The position numbers were made by a program, and so were the translations under genes. A model generated the notes under the pieces. The model saw only the letters and a program-made list of their open reading frames with translations. It was not told where the DNA came from and did not search any database. From assembly GCF_011075055.1 (NCBI RefSeq), contig NC_058138.1, positions 22,790,928 through 22,854,927 on the forward strand: a stretch of 64,000 bases of DNA. Reading direction: 5' to 3'. Each line of letters opens with the position of its first letter. Position 1 is the stretch's first letter. The DNA comes from Mangifera indica. Lineage: Eukaryota > Streptophyta > Magnoliopsida > Sapindales > Anacardiaceae. Positions 51,289-61,393 of this stretch are shown here, one piece after another.

Positions 51289-52700
51289 ATATCTTAATGA
51301 TAAGAGAGGATTAAATAAATAGTTTGTAAGGTTTTAAATTATTAAGACATTTTTTAGTTTATAAATCTTAAAAATAAATTTATGATAGATTATTATTCAA
51401 AGTGAATCAATTCTTTAACAACCGCATATTTATGTTTGACTTTGACCAAAATAAAATTTAGAATATTGAAGATTATTTTGTACTTACCAAAGAGAAAATT
51501 TTATTTATATGCTTCAACATTGAAAAGCCCTTTAGCCACAAGTTTGTAGTCAATAGAATCCCATGACTATACCAAGTCAAGAGAATATAAATTAAACTTA
51601 ATTTATTGTCCAATTTTTTTGTCTACGAATTGACATTTTTTAAGGTGATCTTTCGAAACTATTAGGGTGTAAGGGTTAAGACATGAAACTTGAGGGTCCC
51701 TTTAAAAACATCCGGGGTTTATTTGTAAAAATTTCCCAAGTCCTTCCAATTGCATTAATTTTTAATTACGTGATTATCTAATTAACTTTGTTTTTTTCTT
51801 AATCAGTTGGTAAATACTAATCATGATTATTGGAGCAATAGTCAAAGGAAAGCACTCACCGGCTTCTACCCGAATCTTTTGTCTCTTCAAAACACTTTTT
51901 TAAAAAGCCAAAAGTGCTTTACGTGCCTTCTTCGAAATGCCGTAGATGGAAACTTCACCATTTCGTCAGAATTCAAACTGATAATCAGACTTATAAAAAA
52001 GGGGAAGATTTTTGGCTAAACTAGTTATTTTTAATCGAATACCATTTTGATGGTATTCATAAACCAATCGATCGATTTCAGCCAGTTTTAAATGTTAAGG
52101 AAAAGGAGTTGGAAAGTCCGTTCGATTTTCCAGATTGCTTGCTCAATCAAGAACGACCATTTTTCCTTGATTATTCTCTATTTTAAAAGAAATAAATAAA
52201 TGTGAAATTTGAAATTAGAATAATCGATCTTAGGTTTGAATAATTGCTCTATAAAAATTTGGTTAAAACATTGTTAACCTAAAATTTGATCTGATTATCT
52301 AATATTTTCAGTTTTATTCAAAATTTATTAATCTCTTAATTATTTTTATTATAGTTTACAGTTTTTTTTAAAATTAAAAATTTGGTTTGATCATAAAAAA
52401 AAAAATCGAATCAGTTTAATTAACCAACTTTAAATTCCTCAACTGATAAGTTTATTAGACTGGATATATTATTCTAATATAATTAAAACTTTAAAACATG
52501 TTTTAATAATATGGTATCTATCATGACATTTTGATTTACTATAATCAAATAATTAAACTATAATTTAATATTGTTTATCTTCTTTATTTTAGAGTCAATG
52601 TGATTTAATAGTTAAAACGTAACTTTTTACCATATTTGACATTAATTATCGATCGAATTGATTGATTGAGTTTACGTTTGAAACAGGACACCTGACCACT

Positions 52701-53260
52701 TAAGTGTGGCTTCTAGATATACAAACCCTTTTTAAATATTATATACGTCAAATGATTATGTCGCACATTTGGTTTGATACAAACTTAATTTTTTATTTGT
52801 TAATTATAAAAAATTTAAATATTCATCATTTTATTAAATTTTATTATTATTGTCAAAGGTAAAATCATTACTTAATAAAAATATTTAAAAAAATTATAAA
52901 CTTATCACATTTTTTGTCATACTCAAACTTTGAAAAATCACTATTTTCCCCTAGAGTTTGTATTTTCTCTCTTACAACTTCTTCGATGACTAGAGTTGAC
53001 CAATCTCCACCCTCTAATATTTTGAACAAAGACAAATTATTAACCGACAAAAGGACAGCTCATGATTCATCACAGAAGATATATGAAACACATAGACTTG
53101 TGTATTCACAAATCACATCAACAAATTTATATGTCAATCGATGCTTAGATCAATCAGACGAAAACTTAAACTCTTAATCCATAAACGTGTCTTTAATGCA
53201 AAGTTTAAATACACCTAAGTGTGCCTTCTAGATATACCTATCTTTTTTAAATATTATATA
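52701..53260. repeat. 45-bp direct repeats flanking a foldback-arm insertion
   Basis: TAAGTGTGGCTTCTAGATAT at 52701 and TAAGTGTGCCTTCTAGATAT at 53216 open 45-base direct repeats that both end TTTTTAAATATTATATA, with about five differences. The enclosed 470 bases start like an arm of the foldback family (TTTGGTTTGATACAAACT, then TTTATTAAATTTTATTATTA near 52830, as at 31220). They lack the opposite arm. Confidence 0.65.
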
Positions 53261-55799
53261 AGGGGGTTTTATTAATTAATAATGTATCCGTGGGACAAAC
53301 GTGAACAGAATCTTATTAGTAAGATGTTGACAACGGTGTCATTTTCTATGCTCCTAGCATTACATGTATAAATATTTAACACATAATAATACTTGGTCTA
53401 CATTATATTCTATTATATTATTTATATTAATCTCTTTAATCTTATCTTATTATACCATAAATTAATGTAACATGGTATTATAAATGCATAACATGCATTT
53501 GAATTCTACTTTTAAACATTTAAAATATTTTCTGAATCAATGTTTGGTCAAAGATGTGCTGGGTGGTTTCAAAATTTGTGTGTTCCAAGGCATCAAGTTG
53601 TTCTTGTTTTCAATTTCATACTTCACTGCACACCTAATTTATTTATTTTTCAACAATTTGAATTTTTTTTTCCTTCCCACATGAATTAATCTATCATTAA
53701 TATTTTGTGTATAAATAATTCAGTATTAATAAATATAAACAAACGAATATATTTTCATATAATTAAATTATTTAATTATATAATAATATATTAATTTATT
53801 TTTATTTATTAATAAATACAATTGTTCATATAATATTACTTTTTTCCTATTTTTTGTTGTTTTGTAAATTTGAGAAGATGGTTCCCTAACAAAATTGATT
53901 ATTCAATTATTTTCAGTGAAAGCTCCAAATGTATGTTATTGAAATTCAATAGTTAAATCATTTATCGACTTAAATGTTTGATTTTCATAAGGCCGTGAGA
54001 ATTTTTATCGTTTCTTTTATAGGATCGGAGAAAATACTTAGTATCAGTGAGAGAAAACTAATCTAAGAAGAAAAAACAAAAGTCATTTACAACATTATTT
54101 GAAGAGAACACCACATAAATGTTTTTTCTAACAAAAATTATTTTTTCTATGAATTATTCAAAGAAACACTCTAAACTTTGTTCAAAGATAAAATGGGATC
54201 AAATTGCAAAAGAATTTATAAAAAAAGAAAAATATGAAACACTATTTTTATACGGTTAAACTTTTTTTTAGTCAAACTCATAGAAATGACATTAAAATTA
54301 AATAACTATATAAATTACATGTAATTGTTAGTTATGTTATTGTAACGAGGACAAAAAACCTTTTTATCTATAAAGTATAAAGGACTCTTGATAATTATAA
54401 CGAATCCCCGCGATCATTTGAACACGTATTTTTAATTTTTTAAATAAAAATCATTTCCTACTAAATTTGGGTCACACTAGTTTCCATTTTCCTTGAAAAA
54501 GATTTGTCGAAACTCATTATAATATGATTTTATCATTCAATTATATAATTATTTATTTTATCTTACCAATTAATAATGATTGATGAAGTAGTCCAAATAA
54601 CATTTTAAATTATCTTAAAAATGCCATTTTGTTCATTATAAACTCATACGTATTAATGACAGAAAATTGTAGCTGAGCGTGATGGGGATGGTCTTGCGCG
54701 GCTGCCTGTTTTGAATGAGACCATTAAAATTAAAATCAAAACTTGGAAAAAAAGAAAAGTTAAAAAATTAATATTCCAATTTTACTTCCAGTAGTTGACG
54801 TCGAGCTTGGCGCCCACATGACTATTTTGACTATTTCGATCAAGGGGAATTGGATTCTTCTAGATCTTGATCTTAAACGTCTGATTTGCCTTCAGAATTG
54901 GAAATTTCATCTCCACCGTCCGATTTTGGATGCTACGGACAAATAGAATAAAGAGAAAAGCTCTGCTTTAAGAAGAAAAGAAAGTTATTATTATTAATTA
55001 TTAATATTATTGATGGTTTAAAAACTTTACAATTCTATAAATTAAGTCATAAATGAACAAATGAATAATAATTTTTTTAATTTTAATTTTTATATTGATA
55101 ATCATAAAATTAATATAAACTATATTTAAAAAGTTTTGAGAACAAATTATTATTTAATTTTAATATATATTATAAAATTAATAAACAAATATTTTCATTT
55201 TGTCTACCATTGTAACATGTCATTAACATATTATATTCTCGATAAAAACAATATTGTATTATATATTTTTTATACATAATTTAAGTATAAAAATAATATA
55301 TTATTATATAATTAAATGTTATTTTATCATTAAATTAAAATAATTTAATTATATAACAATATATTATTTATATACATAAATTATATATAAAAAATATATA
55401 TACATAATTTTATTTAATCATAATAACTCTATAAGAGAAGAAAAAATGTTGTTTATAAATTTATAAAGTATCAAAAAAGTAAAAATAAGACAAACTATGA
55501 AGGTGAAAATGTATATTTTTCATCTTTCTCACATTTATTAAATTTAGAGTTGGATTTAATTTTAATAAAAAATATAAAAAAATCTTGTTTAAAATTATTT
55601 AAATCCAAAAGATATAAGTTCATATATTAATAATGAATATAATATGATATATAATATTTCTTTTTGCCGTTTCCACCTTAATTCATAAACACCAAATTAA
55701 ATGCTAACTCTTTTTATTATATTATACCGAATCTAATAACTGGTTATATAATTATTATATTAAATAAAAAATAATAATTTTTCACTTATATTTGAGTTT
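53261..55799. other. Gene-poor AT-rich intergenic region
   Basis: No gene recognised. Positions 54780-54950 are locally less AT-rich (GACGTCGAGCTTGGCGCCCA, CCACCGTCCGATTTTGG). They resemble a plant promoter, but no ORF follows within 1.5 kb. Confidence 0.4.
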
Positions 55800-56560
55800 A
55801 AATTTAAAATCATATTTATAATAAATAAAAAGTTTAAATACTAATTTATAAACTAACTATCATCTAAATTTTTAGTTAGAGACATAAGTAAAATCGTTAT
55901 TTTATCTATAAACCTAAAAAATTAAAAAATTTATATCACTTCCTCCCTTAGTTTAAAAAATTCACATTTATCTTTCATGATTAAATTTTAAAAAATTCAT
56001 TTTTTTTCTCTTTTCAGGTTTTATCTTTGAGGGTTTAGGGAATCAACCGACGATTAGGAAGAAGCAAATGTTTTTTTTGATGAAAGAAGATCTTTCGTTG
56101 TCTAAATCGAAAAGAAGAGACGAAGGACCACAAAGAGTCCTCCTTCATCAAGTCTTCTAGAATATGAATGGAGACACTTCGTCGTCCTTCGTCATCGTGT
56201 TTGGACGATTGTCCTTCATCGTCTTTCATGATTGAATCTGAAAGATGGGTAAAAAACGTCAATCGTTAGTCGGAATAATGATAGCTAGAGAAAGATACAA
56301 ACTATAAGGGTGAATTTTAAACTTTTCAAACTTTGTGATTATGTTGGAGTATTAGTTTTTAAAACCTAGGAAGAGAAATGATATAAATTTTAAAGTTTTT
56401 GAGATTATAGGTAAAATAATAATTTTATCCTTATCTTTAATTAAAATTTTGGATGATAATTAATTTATAAGTAGGTATTTAAACCCTCCATTTATTATAA
56501 GTATAATTTTAAAATTACATTAGAATTTGGGTAGAGAATAGTGCTCCACCCTTAAATAAA
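55800..56560. mobile_element. Probable relic of the foldback family
   Basis: AT-rich arms with AATACTAATTTATAAACTAA on the left and TTAATTTATAAGTAGGTATT on the right are roughly inverted. They enclose a less AT-rich, CGTC/GACG-rich centre (56030-56280). This matches the architecture of the element at 24844. Ends are eroded and no target duplication was found. Confidence 0.5.
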
Positions 56561-56923
56561 TTAATAATTTGATATTGATAAGTTACAACCCTAACCATCT
56601 TTGGAACTACATTAGAACCTTCCATTACCAAAACTTGTAGTCCAAGTGTCATTTATTTACTGTAGAAAATATATCAAATCTAATCATAAGTATTATTTTA
56701 TTAAATTATTACGTGGCGGAGTTTTATTTGCTCAGTATATCAATGAATATGTACCTCGTGTTGCACTAGAGAATTTCTCTATGTTCAGACAGAGAAGCTG
56801 GCTGCGTAAGCTTCACCAGGCCCCACGCTCTTTCTCTTCTTGCACATACACCAACTCTCTCTCTTTCTTTCTTTCATTTAAATTTCTGATTTCTCTCACT
56901 CTCGCGTTTCATCGAACAACTTC

Positions 56924-58057
56924 ATGGCTCTTAAACATCACGTCTCCGACCCAAATGGATGTTTTTGCCTTCTCCTCCTCGTCCTGGCTCTTCCGTTTAC
57001 GGCGGCGCAGACCACTCCTGACCCGCGGACCGACCCTTATGCCAACATGCGGTTCAGTCCAGCTATGGCCATAATTATTGTGGTTCTAATTGCTGCGCTT
57101 TTCTTCATGGGGTTCTTCTCCATCTATATTCGTAACTGCTCGAATGACGCGAACGGTGCCAGCGTGCGTCCGGTAAGTGGAAGCCAGCGGACACGGCGCG
57201 CGGCAGCGCGTGGGCTTGACGTTTCGGTGATCGAGACTTTCCCGACTTTCGTTTACTCTGAAGTTAAGGCGTTGAAGATTGGGAAAGGCGCCCTGGAGTG
57301 TGCTGTGTGTTTGTGTGAGTTTGAAGACGACGAAAGGCTGCGATTAATTCCCAAATGCGATCATGTCTTTCATCCTGAGTGTATCGATGCGTGGCTCGGT
57401 TCTCACACCACGTGTCCTGTTTGTCGAGCGAATTTGGTCCCGCAACCCGGCGAGCCAGTCCCTCAAGTTGGTGAGGTGCAGTCACACAACGAACCAGACC
57501 TCGAGGCTCAAAATGACGTCGCAGCTTCGGAACGGGAAGACACGAACGGAAGCGGAGAAACACCACTAACACAACCGCCGGAACCCGAAGTTATCAGCAT
57601 AAACCGAATGTTGAACAGGAACCGTACACGTGGCTCCAGATCTAACAGGCCGCGTAAGTTTCCGAGGTCACATTCAACCGGGCATTCTCTGTCTGTGGTG
57701 CAACCTGGTGAAGACACAGAGCGGTTTACTTTGAGACTACCGGTTGATGTGAGGAAGCAGATAATGACCCGGGAGCTAAACCGCGCTAATAGCTTGGTGA
57801 GTTTGCCTCGGGAGAGTAGTTCGAGGAGAGGCTATCGAACCGGAGGCGGTGAAGGTAGCAGTGGAGGGAGGAACAGCCGGTGGATTGACCGGATGGATCG
57901 GTCATTTAAATCGGACCGGTGGGCGTTTAGCATGGCGCCACCGTTTTTTACAAGAGCTCCTTCAGTTCGGTCAACAAAAGTGGCTGCAAATGATGACAAT
58001 GAAAATGCGGACGGTCCGGACGCTTCATCGACTCAACCGAGTCGCCCTCCGGTTTAA
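56924..58057 (+). CDS. RING-H2 E3 ubiquitin ligase, ATL6/ATL31 type
   Basis: Single-exon ORF of 377 residues, as usual for ATL genes. An N-terminal signal sequence (1-28) and a membrane span at about 46-66 (SPAMAIIIVVLIAALFFMGF) place the RING on the cytosolic side. The GLD motif is at 97-99. The RING-H2 has Cys126, Cys129, Cys145, His147, His150, Cys153, Cys164 and Cys167, with the ATL-typical Pro-Val-Cys ending. The long Arg/Ser-rich C-terminal tail contains FPRSHSTGHSLSVV, a likely phosphorylated 14-3-3-type site, and RFTLRLPVDVRKQIM. Arabidopsis ATL31 and ATL6 control the carbon/nitrogen response through 14-3-3 degradation and also act in defence signalling; the same role here is inferred. 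The coding sequence is GC-rich relative to its surroundings. Confidence 0.94.
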   Translation: MALKHHVSDPNGCFCLLLLVLALPFTAAQTTPDPRTDPYANMRFSPAMAIIIVVLIAALFFMGFFSIYIRNCSNDANGASVRPVSGSQRTRRAAARGLDVSVIETFPTFVYSEVKALKIGKGALECAVCLCEFEDDERLRLIPKCDHVFHPECIDAWLGSHTTCPVCRANLVPQPGEPVPQVGEVQSHNEPDLEAQNDVAASEREDTNGSGETPLTQPPEPEVISINRMLNRNRTRGSRSNRPRKFPRSHSTGHSLSVVQPGEDTERFTLRLPVDVRKQIMTRELNRANSLVSLPRESSSRRGYRTGGGEGSSGGRNSRWIDRMDRSFKSDRWAFSMAPPFFTRAPSVRSTKVAANDDNENADGPDASSTQPSRPPV

Positions 58058-60182
58058 TGGTTTCTTTTCTCTATTTTTTTTTTTGGTTTTTTATTTTATA
58101 TTTCTACGACCAATTTTACTATGTAGATTACATGAATTGTCGATAGTTTTTTCTTTTTAATATTTTTTTTTAATTTTTAATTTTATTTGTTGGACTAGTG
58201 TATGTAAAATGAAATCACGAGAGACCAATTCTCGGTTGAGGAAATCATAACTGTTACCCTAGTAGTTTATGGGCAAGAATTATAGGGTTAATCTCATCCG
58301 TTCAAATTCAAAATAATAAATCAAGATTGTCCATCAAAAAAATCATGATACAATTTTTGAAAGATGGAATATAAGAGTAAACAAATTTCTTCAATATATA
58401 GAGTTAATAGTAATAATTTCACTAGACATTGATTTGGTGGTTAGGTTTTGTCCTAAAAGAGAAGGTTTACCGTTAAAAACAATATATATTGAGATGAAAG
58501 GCCATCTCATTTTACAGGCCTCTAAAAAATTAGGGTTTCCTTTTTAATTTTACTCAGTGATTTGAATGTACGGTTCCAAATTTTATTTTGTTATGTTTTG
58601 GTTGGCTGGTGCTTAATTTGCCTAATCGGAATAAATGAAAAAAAAAAATATTAATAATTGCTTTATTTATTTATATTTGAATGCTTCAACAATTCAAACA
58701 TTGAATACCATAAAGACAATATTTTTTATTTCATGGAAACATCCTATTTCCAAAGGCTAAGTCCAACTCAACGTGGGTTGGCCAGGAGCTAATTCTCTTT
58801 AACCCCTTTGGGTTTTGTTTTATAAACTTGTTGTTCGGTAAGTTAATATATTGGTATGATATCTTTATACTGTAATAAATATTAAAAGAAAACTATTTGT
58901 CAAAAATTGATAACATTTTTCACATTTAAACACAAATAGGAAAGAGTCGTTAACCATATTTTCAACTTCCTATTCTTATCTTTATTACATGACATCACAA
59001 TTAGTCCCTTGTAATTGACCTTTGTTTCACGCTAACATTTATTTATGGTCATAATCCTATCATAATCCTATCATAACCCCTCACTTTACAATGTCACATT
59101 CAATTCACACCTCATGAAAACCTATAACCTTACTTTTCCGTTGTCGTTTATCATCATTATATGAAAATTTCTTTTGCTTTTTCAATAATCTAGAATAACT
59201 TTTGTTTTTATTTTCTAAGGGGTTAAATGTCAGTATCATAAATTATTGAAGCTATTAATAATAGAGAAAAACCCTAGGGTGGTTTAAATAACTCTCTTGG
59301 TTGCCTTGGTGCCCTTGCTTCATTTGGAAATATAAATAATTAGGTTTCATTGAATAGTTGCTTTGCCTTTTACTCCCACCCAAACATTCAAACATTTAAT
59401 AAAATTATGCCCATAATTTTGTATATATAATTAAATACAAAATAATAATTAATTACATGATAATAAATCATTTGTGTATTTAATCATATATTAAAAAATG
59501 TCTATACATAATATTACTTTTTACCCTTTTATAATAATAAAACTTATGTTTAAATAAAAAAATATTAATTTTTGTATTAAGGATAATTTATTATCATATA
59601 ATCAAATGATTTTAAATTAAGATAAAAGTATTACCCAATCATATAATAATTTAATATTAACACATAATCTTATTCTTTTTATAATACTATATTACTTTTC
59701 TAGTAGCACGAAATCCGCTTCTGTTCCAATATATAACTTTATCTTTTTTTATTGTACCACATGTGTACACATGCATCTAGAATAACATAATTTGATGCGC
59801 ATTTTTCATATTGTAAATTATGATAATCTGGATAAGATTTTACTTGTTTTATATACTATTATTTAATGTTTGATTTGATTTAAATCCAGTCTGAAAAACA
59901 TCTAAATCAAAATAATTTTATTTTGGTTTGAATTCAAATCTTTAGATAGACATAAACTCAATAATTTAATAAAAGGTAACCCAATCTTTAGCTCAAACTT
60001 AAAATATGAGCTTTGAATAACTTGAAATGGATACATCCATAGATTTATTATATGATGCTTCCTCTTAAAAACAATTGAATAGCAACAGTATCGTCTACAA
60101 TTTGAACTCTTGGATGGGACATAATAATGAATAATTGCTTTGATGGTTACAAAAGAGCAATACTATATTATTTATATTGGAT
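58058..60182. other. Intergenic region downstream of the ATL gene
   Basis: T-rich probable 3' UTR at 58058-58200, then AT-rich sequence with no ORF, RNA gene or defined element. Confidence 0.45.
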
Positions 60183-60492
60183 TAGGGTTGAATTCAAATC
60201 GAGTTAGCTCTAGCTCGATTTGTCGAGCCCTAAACGAGCCTGCCTTAGCTGAGCTCGGTCAATCTCGAGCTCGAGTTACTCGTTAGATTTTTTAATTAAA
60301 ATTTTTGATATAAAACGATGTCGTTTTAATCAATATATATTAAAACAACGTCGTTTTGATAATGAAAAACAAGTCGAGTTAAACTCGAGCAGAACTTTAG
60401 CCGGCCTTAGTCGAGTTCGATCGAGCTCGAGCTCAAGCCAACTATATATGAATCGAACAGAGCTTGAGCTCAGCTCGATTCGAATCCAGCCT
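60183..60492. mobile_element. Foldback/MITE with GAGCTCGAGCT-rich arms
   Basis: The left end GGGTTGAATTCAAATCGAG (60185) is an imperfect inverted copy of the right end, which reads GGCTGGATTCGAATCGAG on the complement. TATATTGGAT (60173-60182) and TATATTAGAT (60493-60502) flank it as a likely target duplication of about 9-11 bases. The centre contains two near-palindromes, AAAACGATGTCGTTTT and AAAACAACGTCGTTTT. No ORF. Confidence 0.75.
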
Positions 60493-60502
60493 TATATTAG
60501 AT

Positions 60503-61393
60503 ACATAAATATGTATATACTTATATATGTCATTATATGATTGAGAATTATTTTATTTTTAATTTAAAATTATTCAATCATATAATGACACGTATTAGTA
60601 TATATATATATATACTCAAAATAAATACACATAGTTTTATTGGTTACAAAAAGCATAATTTCTACAATTATTTTGCTAACTTTTTGATCAAAATCACTTA
60701 CTTGAATGAGATGATGGTACTGATTTTGAGTACTTCTTGTTAACATAAAATTTTGCATCAACATATGCATTTTTTAATAAATTTATAATAATTTTTTTTT
60801 ATTATGATAAGTTTAGATATATTGTAAAAAAAAAAAATCTAATATGAACAAATTTTTTGTATTAAAAAAAGATTTTTTGCTTTTTATTAAAAAAAAAATT
60901 TTTTTTTTATTGACATAATTAAATTTTCAAAATTTGTTATTAGAAATATAAAATTTTTATTATTTTTTATTGAAGATTATAATTATTTATTTGAGAGTAG
61001 GATTATTATTTTAGTATTTTCAATTAAAAAAAAAAGAGACGTTTAATATAATCAATAAAGAAATTTGAAAATTTATCCTAAAATCTGCTCACACAATTCC
61101 CTGAAAATTGGTTTTGTGGCTATAGAGACGACGTGTCAGTTCTGCTGATAGACACATATGATAGGTCGTTCGATTCGTTTTTGAAGCAGTTACAGAACTA
61201 ACTGTGGATTTTTCTGACACGTCGGTTTATAAAGAAATATATAAACGACATGCCGTCCGCCTGCCAAGTCGTCATCTTGTTCGAGTAATCGGGGAAGAAA
61301 CATTGAACAAACGAAACTTTTCTCCCAGAACACCAATTCCCCACCTAGCAAAGCCCCAAAGTCATCAATCGACGAACCCAGTATTGAAACTTG
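60503..61393. other. AT-rich region and ERCC1 upstream sequence
   Basis: The left two thirds is almost pure A/T with long homopolymer runs. From about 61080 the composition becomes balanced, which likely marks the ERCC1 promoter and 5' leader. Confidence 0.5.

Noticed and set aside
56646..56923. Out-of-frame upstream ORF overlapping the ATL start
   Set aside because: Lies in the leader and a different frame; the ATL product has a clear signal sequence starting at 56924.
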